The notes: generated by a model not told the origin, from the sequence alone. DNA of 64,000 bases from Aeriscardovia sp. (GCA_017538895.1 JAFYHY010000097.1:102126-166125); one strand, 5' to 3'; numbered from the stretch's first letter, positions 19,871 through 29,139 are shown. Made by a program: numbers and translations.

Positions 19871-21481
19871 ATGTCTACAGCTTTTAGTTCTTTGACCGAC
19901 AGACTATCGAATGCTTTTAAGCATCTTCGTACCAAGGGTAAACTGTCTGAAAATGATATTAACGATACTGTTCGTGAGATCCGTCGCGCATTGCTGGATG
20001 CGGATGTTGCGTTACCAGTTGTGCGTCAATTCTGCGCTCAAATTAAGGAACGTTGTTTAGGAACTGAGGTTTCTAAAGCGTTAAATCCAGCTCAACAAGT
20101 TATCAAAATTGTTGATGATGAGTTAACAACTATTCTTGGCGCTAATGTTGATAGGCCTTTAAACTTCTCAAAGAAACCTCCAACAGTTATTATGCTGGTT
20201 GGTTTACAGGGTGCTGGAAAGACAACCTTGGCTGGAAAGCTTGGATACTGGTTCAAGGATTCTGGTCATACTCCGCTCCTTGTTGCTGCTGATTTGCAAC
20301 GTCCAAATGCGGTAACACAGTTACAGATTATTGGTGAACGTGCTGGTGTTCCTGTTTTTGCTCCTGAAGCTGGTGTTACCAATGAGACCGGTGGTGCAGT
20401 TGCTCCATCTGAGACCACTGGCGATCCTGTTCAAGTTGCAAAAGATTCTATTACTTTTGCTCATCAAAAACTGTATGACACAGTGATCATCGATACTGCT
20501 GGACGTTTGGGCGTTGACGAAGAATTGATGCAGCAGGCACGTGATATTCGTGATGCCGTTCATCCAGATGAGGTTCTGTTCGTTATTGATGCGATGATCG
20601 GTCAGGATGCTGTTCATACAGCTGAAGCTTTCAACGAAGGTGTTGGCTTCACTGGCGTTGTCTTATCAAAGCTTGATGGTGATGCGCGTGGCGGTGCTGC
20701 TCTGTCTGTTGCTTCTGTTACTCATCAACCAATCTTATTTGCTTCGACTGGTGAAGGTTTGAAAGACTTTGAAGTCTTCCATCCAGATCGTATGGCAAGT
20801 CGAATTCTTGATATGGGTGATGTTCTGACTTTGATTGAACATGCTCAAAAGCAATTCGATGAGAAAGAAGCTATTGCAGCTGCTCAAAAAATCCATGATG
20901 GTAGTTTCGGTTTAGATGATTTCATTGCTGAGCTGGAACAAGTTCGTCAAATGGGTTCTATGAAGAAGTTGTTAATGATGGTTCCTGGTATGGGACAGTA
21001 TCGTAAACAGTTGGAGAATTTTGACGAGTCTAAGGTAGATCAGACTGAGGCCATTATTAAGTCTATGACTCCTGCAGAACGCCGTGATCCAAGTATTATT
21101 AATGGTTCTCGGCGTGCTCGTATTGCTCTTGGTTCTGGTGTAACTGTTGCTGATGTTAATGGTTTGATTACTCGTTTTAATCAGGCTGCAAAGATGATGA
21201 AACGTATGAGTAATAAGATGGGTCCAGTTGCGAATGGAATGGCCGGTTTTGGTGGTGGTTCTAAGGCAATACAGAAGAAAAAAGGCAAGAAGAAAAAAGG
21301 CAAATCTGGTAATCCAGCAAAGCGTGAAGCTGAAGAAAGAGCATTACGTGATCGTCTTTCTGGACAGTCTGCTCCAATGTCGTTTGGAAATCAAGATGTA
21401 TCGCTTGATGATTTAAAGAACCAAATTAGCAATGGCCATCTTCCTGATCTTTCTAGCTTAAGTGGAATGCTTGGTCACTAA
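19871..21481 (+). CDS. ffh: signal recognition particle protein Ffh
   Basis: GTPase subunit of the signal recognition particle that brings inner-membrane and secreted nascent chains to the translocon. N domain (residues 1-90), then the G domain with P-loop GLQGAGKT (about 107-114) and VIIDTAGR; the Met-rich M domain starts at about 320 (MGSMKKLLMMVPGMG, MMKRMSNKMG). The 536 aa include a Lys-rich stretch (KKKGKKKKGK) and a C-terminal tail typical of bifidobacterial Ffh. The SRP RNA gene was not found in the window. Confidence 0.97.
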   Translation: MSTAFSSLTDRLSNAFKHLRTKGKLSENDINDTVREIRRALLDADVALPVVRQFCAQIKERCLGTEVSKALNPAQQVIKIVDDELTTILGANVDRPLNFSKKPPTVIMLVGLQGAGKTTLAGKLGYWFKDSGHTPLLVAADLQRPNAVTQLQIIGERAGVPVFAPEAGVTNETGGAVAPSETTGDPVQVAKDSITFAHQKLYDTVIIDTAGRLGVDEELMQQARDIRDAVHPDEVLFVIDAMIGQDAVHTAEAFNEGVGFTGVVLSKLDGDARGGAALSVASVTHQPILFASTGEGLKDFEVFHPDRMASRILDMGDVLTLIEHAQKQFDEKEAIAAAQKIHDGSFGLDDFIAELEQVRQMGSMKKLLMMVPGMGQYRKQLENFDESKVDQTEAIIKSMTPAERRDPSIINGSRRARIALGSGVTVADVNGLITRFNQAAKMMKRMSNKMGPVANGMAGFGGGSKAIQKKKGKKKKGKSGNPAKREAEERALRDRLSGQSAPMSFGNQDVSLDDLKNQISNGHLPDLSSLSGMLGH

Positions 21482-21511
21482 ATTTAATTGTGTTGAAAGG
21501 ACGAACCTTTG

Positions 21512-22720
21512 ATGGTTTGGTTATGGATTCTTATTGCGTTTATTGGCTTATGGATGTTTTTACGGCATCTTCCAGCTGGTTTTGACGCGAAAAGACCAGT
21601 GGGAGAATTATTGGCATTAACTCCCTTGCTCATGATTCCGCTTGTTATTTTGACAATTTTATCTGCTGTTTTCTGCGCATGGGGGCCTTTTATTCTTGGT
21701 CTTCTTTTATTGGGCTATGAATTGTATTTTGTTCGTAGTTATTTCTTTGGGAAGAAGCCACAGTCCCGTCAACAACAATTTGAGAAAGATAATGTTTCCT
21801 TGGATGAGCTTCTCAAGTCAAAGAATCCACTTGATCGGCTCATCTTTGAGAATGAGGAGCAGGATCAGAAAAAAACTCCTAATGCGTTCTTAGAAAATAC
21901 GCTTGGTACGGCACAGGTATCCGAAGAAGCTGATGAGCATTATGTTTATGATGAGGATCAGTATGTCACTGTGATGACGTTGAATTGTCGTTATGGTCGC
22001 GCTGATGCGGATACGATTCGTGATTTGGTTCATGAGTATCATGTGGGTGTTCTTGCGCTTCAAGAGGTCACTGATGATTTGAAAGAGGCGTTAATTAAGA
22101 ATCGTTTGATTCTTGATCTGCCGTATTATACAGCGGGTGAACAGTCTGCTAATGATAATGGTGGTTTTAACATGATCTGGACGCGTCAGTCTCCAGAAAT
22201 ATTAAAGAAATCAACGATTGATCTTGAGGCTGCTGCAGCACCAGGTGCTGTTATTAGTGTGGGTGAGCATCGTCTGTTAATTGCAAGTGTGCATCCTAAG
22301 TCTCCGCATCGTGGTGGTGCTTATTGGGGATATGGTATTACACATCTTTCTCAGTTCATCACGTATACCGGTGCTTCTGCTCCGAGTATTCCTTCCCATG
22401 CTCCTGCTGCTGTTGATCCTGTTCAGAAACAGCCGCCAGAGAATATAGCTGATAGTGCTATTGTCATGGGTGATTTGAATTCTAGTCTGGATCTTCCAAG
22501 TTTCCGTTCTGTTTTGGATGCTGGGTTTACTGATTCCTCATTGGAGATTCATTCTGGATTCCATTTGACGTTCCCAACCTCATGGCCTGCTGTACCGCGA
22601 TTATTGGAGCTTGATCATGTTCTTCATACTGCTGGTTTGGAAGCAGTTGAGGTGCATTCTATTGTTGTTCCTGGAACAGATCATGCTAGTTTGATCGCTG
22701 TTTTACGTGACAATTCGTGA
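21512..22720 (+). CDS. endonuclease/exonuclease/phosphatase family protein, membrane anchored
   Basis: EEP-fold (DNase I-like) hydrolase of 402 aa; the substrate may be nucleic acid, a phospholipid or another phosphoester. Residues 1-75 hold two or three hydrophobic segments, followed by a charged linker. The catalytic domain starts at about residue 153 (VMTLNCRYGRAD), with metal residue E in LALQEVTDD, VMGDLNSS (DxN) and the final LDHVLH and DHASLIAVL blocks (His pairs). The start at ATG 21512 has GAAAGG upstream; a TTG codon one base-frame earlier is less likely. Orientation suggests an outward-facing enzyme, which is inference. Confidence 0.85.
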   Translation: MVWLWILIAFIGLWMFLRHLPAGFDAKRPVGELLALTPLLMIPLVILTILSAVFCAWGPFILGLLLLGYELYFVRSYFFGKKPQSRQQQFEKDNVSLDELLKSKNPLDRLIFENEEQDQKKTPNAFLENTLGTAQVSEEADEHYVYDEDQYVTVMTLNCRYGRADADTIRDLVHEYHVGVLALQEVTDDLKEALIKNRLILDLPYYTAGEQSANDNGGFNMIWTRQSPEILKKSTIDLEAAAAPGAVISVGEHRLLIASVHPKSPHRGGAYWGYGITHLSQFITYTGASAPSIPSHAPAAVDPVQKQPPENIADSAIVMGDLNSSLDLPSFRSVLDAGFTDSSLEIHSGFHLTFPTSWPAVPRLLELDHVLHTAGLEAVEVHSIVVPGTDHASLIAVLRDNS

Positions 22721-22735
22721 AATAGAATTTTGACT

Positions 22736-22849
22736 ATAACGCGTCCTATAATAGGACGCGTTATCCATATTGAGGGAGCCCTCAGAGCCCAAAATATGGG
22801 GAGCAAGCTGGGCAATGCCCATCCCCACATGGTACTTTGCACAGCAAAG
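22736..22849 (+). promoter_or_regulatory. rpsP: multi-hairpin leader upstream of rpsP
   Basis: Five self-complementary elements lie in 114 nt before the ribosome binding site: a 29-nt perfect palindrome (arms 22736-22749 and 22751-22764, with TATAAT at its centre); CCATATT/AATATGG (22765-22771/22793-22799) enclosing GAGG-GAGC-CCTC; GGGGA/TCCCC (22798-22802/22822-22826) enclosing TGGGC-AAT-GCCCA; and CTTTGC-ACA-GCAAAG (22835-22849), ending 11 nt before the SD. I do not recognise a named RNA family. It may be an autoregulatory ribosomal-protein leader; the first palindrome may instead be a terminator or operator. Confidence 0.6.
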
Positions 22850-22872
22850 ATAAAATATGCAAGGAGACTCTT

Positions 22873-23292
22873 TTGTCTACTAGGATTCGTCTGAAGCGCA
22901 TGGGTAAGATCCATTACGCTTATTATCGTGTTGTCGTTGTTGATTCTCACAAGAAGCGTGATGGTCGCGTTATTGAAGAAGTGGGAACATACAATCCAAA
23001 CACCCAGCCATCCACAATCCAGGTCAAGTCTGATCGTGTTCAGTACTGGCTTGGCGTTGGTGCACAGCCATCTGATCCAGTTCTGTCCCTTCTTAAGGTC
23101 ACCGGTGATTGGCAGAAGTTCAAGGGCCTTCCAGGTGCTGAAGGTACTTTGAAGATGGTTGAGAACAACAAAAATGCTGCTGAATCTGTTGCTAAGGTCG
23201 CTGATGAAGCTCAGAAGCTTAAGGCTGACAAGGCTGCAAAAGAAGAAGCTACAAAGAACGAAGCTGAATCTGCTGAAGAGAAAGCTGAGTGA
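22873..23292 (+). CDS. rpsP: 30S ribosomal protein S16
   Basis: Small-subunit protein needed for 30S assembly. The family start is [21 protein letters not shown], so translation begins at a TTG codon (22873), supported by AAGGAGA 5 nt upstream; no ATG is available in a suitable place. The 139 aa comprise the S16 core (about 85 residues) and an Ala/Lys/Glu-rich C-terminal extension, as in other actinobacteria. The stop overlaps or abuts khpA, heading the rpsP-khpA-rimM-trmD operon. Confidence 0.96.
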   Translation: MSTRIRLKRMGKIHYAYYRVVVVDSHKKRDGRVIEEVGTYNPNTQPSTIQVKSDRVQYWLGVGAQPSDPVLSLLKVTGDWQKFKGLPGAEGTLKMVENNKNAAESVAKVADEAQKLKADKAAKEEATKNEAESAEEKAE

Positions 23293-23297
23293 GAATT

Positions 23298-23531
23298 ATG
23301 CTCGCTGAAGCACTTGAACATCTTATTCGCATGATTGTTGATTTTCCTGAGGATGTATCAGTGAAGTCCTATGACAATAGTCAAGGAGAATTACTTCGTG
23401 TTCGTGTGAACCCTGAAGATATTGGGCGTATTATCGGGCGGTCAGGACGGACTGCTAATGCGTTGAGAACAGTGATTCAAGCTATCTCTGATCATCATGT
23501 TCGTGTCGATATTATGGATGTACGTCGATGA
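23298..23531 (+). CDS. khpA: KH domain RNA-binding protein KhpA
   Basis: Small (77 aa) RNA-binding protein with a single KH domain; the GxxG-type loop is GRIIGRSGRTANALR (about residues 42-56). KhpA works with KhpB in several Gram-positive bacteria as an RNA chaperone affecting cell size. ATG 23298 (MLAEALEHLIRMIV) matches the family start; a GTG at 23289 overlapping the rpsP stop is the alternative. The stop overlaps the rimM ATG (ATGA). Confidence 0.93.
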   Translation: MLAEALEHLIRMIVDFPEDVSVKSYDNSQGELLRVRVNPEDIGRIIGRSGRTANALRTVIQAISDHHVRVDIMDVRR

Positions 23532-24085
23532 CAAGCGCTTCATTCCATGCTTCGGCAGACCCTCAGCAATTTCGATTGCTGAGGGTCTGCCGTATAGGCA
23601 GAGCACAAGGATTAAAAGGTGAAGTCAACGTCCTAAGCTTCACTGATAATCCAGAGTTTCGTTATGCCCCAGGTTCTCAATTAGTAACTAATGAAGCAGA
23701 AAAACGTGAGTTTACCATTGTCTCTTCACGTCATTTTAAGCAACGATGGATTCTTCGATTCCGTGGTATTACTGATCGTAATGCTGCAGAGTTGTTGAAT
23801 GGCGTTGAATTGTTTGTTGAAGAACCATTAGATAACGCTGATGATGAGGATGATGGCATCTATTTTGATGATCTTGTTGATCTGAAAGCATATTTAGTTG
23901 ATGGTATCTATGCGGGTGTTGTTTCTAATGTGTTAGATAATCCAGGGCAAACATTACTAGAAATTACTGAGCCTCATGGGTCAGTGAGTTTGGTTCCTTT
24001 TGTTGAGGCGCTTATTCCAGACGTTGATACTGAAAAAGGTCGTATTCTTCTAGATCTGCCAACTGGATTGTTACAGGAGCAATAG
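23528..24085 (+). CDS. rimM: 16S rRNA processing protein RimM
   Basis: Assembly factor for the 30S head that binds S19. Two beta-barrel domains: the N-terminal block CRIGRAQGLKGEVNVLSFTD (about residues 15-34) and the PRC-barrel part from about 105 (YFDDLVDLKAYLVDG), ending VPFVEALIPDVDTEKGRILLDLP. The 185 aa are normal. It overlaps khpA by 4 nt and is followed by a small membrane protein gene rather than directly by trmD. Confidence 0.93.
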   Translation: MTSASFHASADPQQFRLLRVCRIGRAQGLKGEVNVLSFTDNPEFRYAPGSQLVTNEAEKREFTIVSSRHFKQRWILRFRGITDRNAAELLNGVELFVEEPLDNADDEDDGIYFDDLVDLKAYLVDGIYAGVVSNVLDNPGQTLLEITEPHGSVSLVPFVEALIPDVDTEKGRILLDLPTGLLQEQ

Positions 24086-24113
24086 TTCAGTTCAAGAGAC
24101 AAAAAGAGGTCTC

Positions 24114-24560
24114 ATGATTTTTAATTCACATATTGGTCTTCCTCGTAAGACCGGAGAATACTGGCTTGATGCTATTAGTATTTTCTTTGGATTATTGTGT
24201 GCTAATAGTGCTCATAATATTAATCACATATGGGCAATGTGGGTTTTTGAAATTTCAGTATTAGCCCAGGTTTTTTATTATCTTCTTGATGAAGCTATTC
24301 GCGTTCGTATTTGGCAAATGGGGCCACAAGTGATGAATGCTTTGCAAATGGGTTCGCCAATTAGTACTCCTGATTTTCAAAGTATTCCAGCATCACAAGC
24401 ACCATCTAATTTTGGTTTTCCTGGTTTTCAACAAGCGCCACAATCATCGAATTTGTTTGTTGCCAAGGGAAAGTTAAAAACTCTGATTCTGTGGCGTAGT
24501 ATTTGCGGTGCTTTAACAACTATTTTGGTTCTTGTTGGTTTTGTAGCCACTCTGTTTTAA
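24114..24560 (+). CDS. small membrane protein of unknown function in the rimM-trmD operon
   Basis: 148 aa, not recognised. Seen: two hydrophobic segments near residues 20-60 (ISIFFGLLCAN, MWVFEISVLAQVFYYLL), a Pro/Gln/Ser-rich middle (about 78-115, with PQVMNALQMGSPIST and PGFQQAPQSS), and a C-terminal membrane segment (about 125-147, GALTTILVLVGFVATLF). AAAGAGG lies 5 nt before the ATG. It is in frame with the operon, 28 nt after rimM and 12 nt before trmD, so it is very likely expressed. Start and coding nature are well supported; function is not. Confidence 0.7.
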   Translation: MIFNSHIGLPRKTGEYWLDAISIFFGLLCANSAHNINHIWAMWVFEISVLAQVFYYLLDEAIRVRIWQMGPQVMNALQMGSPISTPDFQSIPASQAPSNFGFPGFQQAPQSSNLFVAKGKLKTLILWRSICGALTTILVLVGFVATLF

Positions 24561-24572
24561 GGGTTTTCTTTT

Positions 24573-25406
24573 ATGCATATTGATGTTGTTTCTGTTTTCC
24601 CTGAGTATTTTCATATTCTTGAGCTCAGTCTTTTGGGTAAAGCACAACAATCTGGTTTATTACAGTTACGCGTTCATAATTTACGTGATTGGACGCATGA
24701 TGTTCATCATTCTGTTGATGACACTCCTGTCGGTGGTGGTGCTGGCATGGTGATGAAACCAGAGACATGGGCTGAGTGTCTTGATGAGGTTCTTCCACAG
24801 ACTGCTGCAACATCACATGCAAAGCCAATCCTTATTTTTCCCAATCCGTCTGCCCCACTGTTTACGCAAGAAGTAGCGCAAGAGTTATCTCAGGCTCCAA
24901 GTATTGCTTTTGGATGCGGTCGTTATGAAGGTATTGATGCTCGTGTTGCTGACTACTATCGGACGATTGGTATGCCAGATGTCAATACACGGTGTACGTT
25001 AGATGTGCGTGAATATTCTATTGGCGATTATGTGCTCAATGGCGGTGAAGTGGCTGTTTGTGTCATGATTGAGGCGATTACACGTCTTATTCCTGGTTTT
25101 ATGGGGAATCCAGAATCGATTGTTAAAGAATCGTATACAGGTGAACCGTTATTAGAATATCCTCAGTATACTCGTCCAACAACATGGCGAGGTATCTCTG
25201 TTCCTCCGATTCTCACGTCGGGTGATCATGCCAAGGTTGATCGTTTTCGTCGTGATAAATCTTTAGAAAAGACATCAGTATTACGTCCTGATCTTATCCA
25301 ATGTCTCGATTGTCATGCTTTAGATAAAGCAGATCGTAAGACATTAATAGCTCTTGGTTGGAATGTTTCGGGAGCTCATCCTGTTCGTTCTCATAACACA
25401 CATTAA
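24573..25406 (+). CDS. trmD: tRNA (guanine-N1)-methyltransferase
   Basis: SPOUT-class enzyme methylating G37 of tRNAs to prevent frameshifting. Starts [13 protein letters not shown]; the trefoil-knot SAM site includes [13 protein letters not shown] and [23 protein letters not shown]. The C-terminal domain contains YPQYTRP and [16 protein letters not shown]. Length 277 aa. It closes the rpsP operon; rplS, usual next in many bacteria, is not here. Confidence 0.96.
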   Translation: MHIDVVSVFPEYFHILELSLLGKAQQSGLLQLRVHNLRDWTHDVHHSVDDTPVGGGAGMVMKPETWAECLDEVLPQTAATSHAKPILIFPNPSAPLFTQEVAQELSQAPSIAFGCGRYEGIDARVADYYRTIGMPDVNTRCTLDVREYSIGDYVLNGGEVAVCVMIEAITRLIPGFMGNPESIVKESYTGEPLLEYPQYTRPTTWRGISVPPILTSGDHAKVDRFRRDKSLEKTSVLRPDLIQCLDCHALDKADRKTLIALGWNVSGAHPVRSHNTH

Positions 25407-25483
25407 TATTCAGTTATTATCCAGTTTGTGATAAAAATACTGTAAAATTTTATGTGAGGAATATTTCTATGAAAGGAATAATC

Positions 25484-25885
25484 ATGGCTGTTCTCACTGA
25501 AGAAATGAAGGATCTCCTTCGTAACCAGCTTGCTTATGTTGCTACTGTTAGTGATGAAGGGATTCCTGATATTGGGCCAAAGATGTCTCTATATGCAATG
25601 GATGATTCTCATCTTGCATACTATGAGCGTACTGCTGGTCAAACATACCGCAATTTACGTGCAAATGGTCGTCTTGTTGTCTGCGTTGTTGATTATGCGC
25701 ATAAGAAGGGATATCGCTTCCGTGGCACAGTTGTTCTTCATGAGAACGATCAGATTCATGCTGATGCTCTTGCGTATGCGGATGAGCATGGTCTGAAGCA
25801 TCCTGCTGTTGTACCTGTCATGACAATTACTCAAATTGAAGATTTATCTCCAGCGCATGCTGGTCAAACAGTTGTTGAAAACTGA
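25484..25885 (+). CDS. pyridoxamine 5'-phosphate oxidase family protein
   Basis: Small FMN-binding split-barrel protein (133 aa). Seen: the N-terminal LLRNQLAYVATVSDEGIPDIGPK block, then YYERTAGQTYRNLRANGRLVVCVVD (flavin-binding region) and RFRGTVVLHE. Members bind FMN, F420 or haem; the specific reaction cannot be told. ATG 25484 has AAGGA about 7 nt upstream; an ATG at 25469 with GAGGA 9 nt upstream is a credible alternative. It stands singly and is convergent with rsmD at a terminator. Confidence 0.82.
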   Translation: MAVLTEEMKDLLRNQLAYVATVSDEGIPDIGPKMSLYAMDDSHLAYYERTAGQTYRNLRANGRLVVCVVDYAHKKGYRFRGTVVLHENDQIHADALAYADEHGLKHPAVVPVMTITQIEDLSPAHAGQTVVEN

Positions 25886-25906
25886 TTGAATAACTATCAA
25901 TAGAGC

Positions 25907-25950
25907 AAGGGAAGGAGACTACAAGTCAATCGTGATCTCCCTTCCTTATT
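25907..25950. terminator. terminator between the PPOX gene and rsmD
   Basis: GGAAGGAGA (from 25910) pairs with TCTCCCTTCC (to 25945) with one bulged C, followed by TTATTTTT on the plus strand. It reaches the last codon of rsmD. Confidence 0.65.
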
Positions 25951-25951
25951 T

Positions 25952-26539
25952 TTAGCATCGGGACATGTAGTAAATTGTTGTTTCTCCATAGGCTCGAACC
26001 ATGTCTGTTTTCCAACCGTCTGGCGCACAAGGGTCTGCTGAACGGCTTGAGCGTTCGCTGATAATCAGACAATCATCTGTTAATGCTCCTGAAAGGGTAA
26101 TTTGTTGTAATAGATCATCAAATTCTGTATCGGTGAAAGCATAAGGCGGATCTAAAAAGACAATGCTATAGTGTGGTTCTGTTGCAACAGTTAATTTTTG
26201 AGCAAAGGTTTGTGCCTTTGTTTTTACTAGACGAATATCCATGCTTGAAGGGTCCCAGGAATGATTTTTACGTGCCCCACTGATAGTTTTACGTAAGCAG
26301 GATATTGCGCCGCTTGCTGCGTCGACAAAAGTCACATGACGCGCTCCTCTTGAGAGAGCTTCAAATCCTAGTGCACCTGACCCTGCAAAAAGATCTAGGA
26401 CCGTTGCGTCATCATGAAGAATATCTTCTGCTTCAAGATGTGAAAAAATCGCTTCTTTAGTTCTATCTGTGGTCGGACGTGTTCCATTTTTTGGAACTTC
26501 CAGGATAAGATTCTTTAATCGTCCAGCGATAATACGCAT
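25952..26539 (-). CDS. rsmD: 16S rRNA (guanine966-N2)-methyltransferase RsmD
   Basis: SAM-dependent methyltransferase acting on G966 of 16S rRNA. Motifs: MRIIAGRLKN start, RPTTDRTKEAIFSHL, the SAM loop LDLFAGSGALGFEALSRGA (about 47-66), and the catalytic FLDPPYA (N/DPPY, about residue 128-135). Length 195 aa is typical. It lies 40 nt downstream of recG, the usual recG-rsmD pairing in actinobacteria. Confidence 0.95.
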   Translation of the reverse strand: MRIIAGRLKNLILEVPKNGTRPTTDRTKEAIFSHLEAEDILHDDATVLDLFAGSGALGFEALSRGARHVTFVDAASGAISCLRKTISGARKNHSWDPSSMDIRLVKTKAQTFAQKLTVATEPHYSIVFLDPPYAFTDTEFDDLLQQITLSGALTDDCLIISERSSRSADPCAPDGWKTDMVRAYGETTIYYMSRC

Positions 26540-26578
26540 ATCTCCCCTTTTCTCACCTATGGGTTTTCGTGGTTAAGT

Positions 26579-28843
26579 TTAAGACCTTGTTAAAAACTTC
26601 TCATTTCCTAACATAAAATCAAGAGCTGATCCCATTAATTGTGGGTAATGATGTAATTGTGGATCTTCCGTCAGTAGTTGTTGAGCACATGATCGCGCAT
26701 ACTTGATCATATCTTTATCGGTGATGACTCGGAGTAGTTTGAGTGATGTTTTTCCTCCTGCTTGTGCTGTTCCGAGGACATCACCGATACCTCGCATGAT
26801 GATGTCTGCTTCAGCAATATCAACGCCACATGTTGTATGTACAAGGACGTCTAATCGTTGTGCTGCTAAAGAATCTGGTTCAGCGTTGGAAACTAAGAAA
26901 GTCCATCCGCGTGTTCTACCTCGACCGACACGTCCTCGAAGCTGATGTAATTGGGATAAACCGAATCGGTCTGCATTAAAGATGATTATGCAACTCGCTT
27001 CTGGAACATTAACACCTACTTCAACGACAGTGGTTGCTACTAAAACAGGAGTAATTCCATTAGCAAAATCTTGCATTACACGTGTTTTTGTTGCTGCATC
27101 ATCTTGTCCAGTAAGATGCGCTAGTTGGATACCGTTAAATTGTGGTAATGCTGAGAGACGATGATACATTTCATCAACAGAATGCAATGGTGCTTGTGAG
27201 GTGAGGACCTCTACCCCATGAGCATTCACTGTTGTATCATTCCGAAGATCCGTACCAGATTCAATATTGGTATCAGTTGTGGTGGTCTCATCATCGTTAG
27301 TATGGATTGCTGGACATACTATGTAAATGCGTTCATTTGCTTGTAAACGATTCCGACAGTGCAGAAACATGCGTGCCATCAATTGGTTATTTGTTTCTGG
27401 AATAACTGTTGTCGTGATTGGTTGTCGTCCTGCTGGCAATTCAGTTAATTCTGAGATATCTAAGTCACCGAATAAGGTCATTGCTGCTGTACGTGGGATC
27501 GGTGTTGCAGTCATGATGAGTAAATGTAATGCATGTAAGGATTTTTCTTCCAGAGTGTTCCTTTGTTCTACACCGAACCGATGTTGTTCATCAATGACTA
27601 CTAAAGCTAATTGTGGTGCAGTAAAATTCCGTGAAAAAGCTGCGTGCGTGGCGATAATAAAGCATGGTTTTCCTGAAGCAATGCGTGCAAGTGCTTCACG
27701 GTGGTCATGGAGTCGTAGGGCGCCAGTGAGAAGGATGATGTCGGGTGCTTGATCGCCGAGTATTGTTTTGAGTTGTTGTGTGAGTGTGTCGTAGTGTTGT
27801 TCTGCGAGTACTTGTGTTGGTGCGATAAGAGCGGCTTGGTATCCGTTTTGGACGACTTGCAGCATGGTAAGGAAAGCGATGACTGTTTTTCCTGAGCCGA
27901 CGTCTCCTTGGAGGAGTCGGCGCATTGGTGCTGGTCCTTCAAGATCATGTGCGATGGTTGCTATGACGTTCTGTTGTCCTTGGGTAAGAGTGAAGGGTAA
28001 GTGTGTGAGAAATTGATTGTAGAGTGATGGTTCTGTTGAACTGTGTTGTGGGCATGAGTAGGCTTGTTGTTTTTGTGATCGTTGGCGTATGAGGAGGAGG
28101 CTAACTTGTGAGACTAAGGCTTCTTCGAATCGGAGTTCGTTTAAGCCTTTGTAAAATTGGTCAACAGTTTGTGGGTCATGTATTCCTTGTAGCGCATCAA
28201 TTTTGTGTGTGAAATATTTTTGGCATTGTGGCGGGAGAATTGTTGGGATGATGCGTTCTATGGTTTCTATGTTTTCTGATGCGCGGATGATTTTTATGAT
28301 GTTGAGGATAGTCTCGTGAATTGTTTCTGATGAGAATCGTGCGGTGGCATGATAGACTGGCCGCGGTTTCATTATTTTTGATAAGAGCATGTCTGCGGTT
28401 TGTGTTTCTGTGACCATGTCTACTGAAGGGTGTGCGAATTGAAGCGTACCATTATAGATTGTTGGCTCACCGCAGATGACTGCTGTGTGGCCTCTGATTA
28501 TTTTTTTCATGAGCCATGATACGTAGTTACGTTTTCGTGTAAAGAAAACAAGTGAAGCGCTTGTTCGAGGATCATCAGCATCATGAACGAGAACGATGAT
28601 GCGATAGCCTTGCCGGCTATTCATTTGGATTTGTTGTACAGAATCAATGGTGACAAGAACAGCGCATACGTTACCTATTTTTACTGTTTTTAATGTTTCA
28701 CGGGAAACAGGACGTGTAACGCGGAATGGATAATATGTTAACGCATCTCCGATAGTACGGACGCCTAATTTATAAAAAGCATGGGCGCGTCGTTTATTGG
28801 GAAGAATATCTTCTAATAAGCTTTTTTCTGTCAATGCGATCAT
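26579..28843 (-). CDS. recG: ATP-dependent DNA helicase RecG
   Basis: Superfamily 2 helicase that reverses stalled forks and processes recombination intermediates. An N-terminal wedge/OB domain (about residues 1-230), then helicase motifs: LLQGDVGSGKTV (Walker A, about 312), VIDEQHRFG (DEQH box), MTATPIPRT and QLRGRVGRGRTRG. The 754 aa are normal. A His/Thr-rich insertion (NDDETTTTDTNIESGTD, about 525) is unusual. The start is ATG 28843; a TTG directly before it is also in frame. Promoter lies between it and the rpmB terminator. Confidence 0.95.
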   Translation of the reverse strand: MIALTEKSLLEDILPNKRRAHAFYKLGVRTIGDALTYYPFRVTRPVSRETLKTVKIGNVCAVLVTIDSVQQIQMNSRQGYRIIVLVHDADDPRTSASLVFFTRKRNYVSWLMKKIIRGHTAVICGEPTIYNGTLQFAHPSVDMVTETQTADMLLSKIMKPRPVYHATARFSSETIHETILNIIKIIRASENIETIERIIPTILPPQCQKYFTHKIDALQGIHDPQTVDQFYKGLNELRFEEALVSQVSLLLIRQRSQKQQAYSCPQHSSTEPSLYNQFLTHLPFTLTQGQQNVIATIAHDLEGPAPMRRLLQGDVGSGKTVIAFLTMLQVVQNGYQAALIAPTQVLAEQHYDTLTQQLKTILGDQAPDIILLTGALRLHDHREALARIASGKPCFIIATHAAFSRNFTAPQLALVVIDEQHRFGVEQRNTLEEKSLHALHLLIMTATPIPRTAAMTLFGDLDISELTELPAGRQPITTTVIPETNNQLMARMFLHCRNRLQANERIYIVCPAIHTNDDETTTTDTNIESGTDLRNDTTVNAHGVEVLTSQAPLHSVDEMYHRLSALPQFNGIQLAHLTGQDDAATKTRVMQDFANGITPVLVATTVVEVGVNVPEASCIIIFNADRFGLSQLHQLRGRVGRGRTRGWTFLVSNAEPDSLAAQRLDVLVHTTCGVDIAEADIIMRGIGDVLGTAQAGGKTSLKLLRVITDKDMIKYARSCAQQLLTEDPQLHHYPQLMGSALDFMLGNEKFLTRS

Positions 28844-28887
28844 CAACCTATACCTACTTTCAATAAACTAGATCCCAATAACACAAA

Positions 28888-28910
28888 AGCCCGAGGACTA
28901 CCCTCGGGCT
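28888..28910 (-). terminator. intrinsic terminator of rpmB
   Basis: AGCCCGAGG (28888-28896) pairs with CCTCGGGCT (28902-28910), loop of 5 nt, followed on the minus strand by TTTTGTGTT. Confidence 0.85.
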
Positions 28911-28944
28911 TCAAAAGTATATCGGCTTATGATAAGCCAAAAAC

Positions 28945-29139
28945 TCAGTGAGCGCGCTGAACCTTACCAGCCTTAATGCAACCAGTGCAAACGCGAAGGC
29001 GAACAGTTCCACCCATGCCATCGGAAATACGAACTGGCTGAAGGTTTGGAAGAAGACGACGCTTTGTACGACGATGTGAGTGAGAAACGTTGAAGCCGAC
29101 CTGTGGTCCTTTGCCGCAAACGTCACAACGATAAGACAT
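28945..29139 (-). CDS. rpmB: 50S ribosomal protein L28 (zinc-binding type)
   Basis: Large-subunit protein, 64 aa: [20 protein letters not shown] at the start and [10 protein letters not shown] near the end, giving the two CxxC pairs of the C+ form. AGAGGAG lies about 6 nt upstream of ATG 29139. A TTGACT at about 29210-29217 (minus strand) may be its -35 element. Single-gene unit with its own terminator. Confidence 0.96.
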   Translation of the reverse strand: MSYRCDVCGKGPQVGFNVSHSHRRTKRRLLPNLQPVRISDGMGGTVRLRVCTGCIKAGKVQRAH

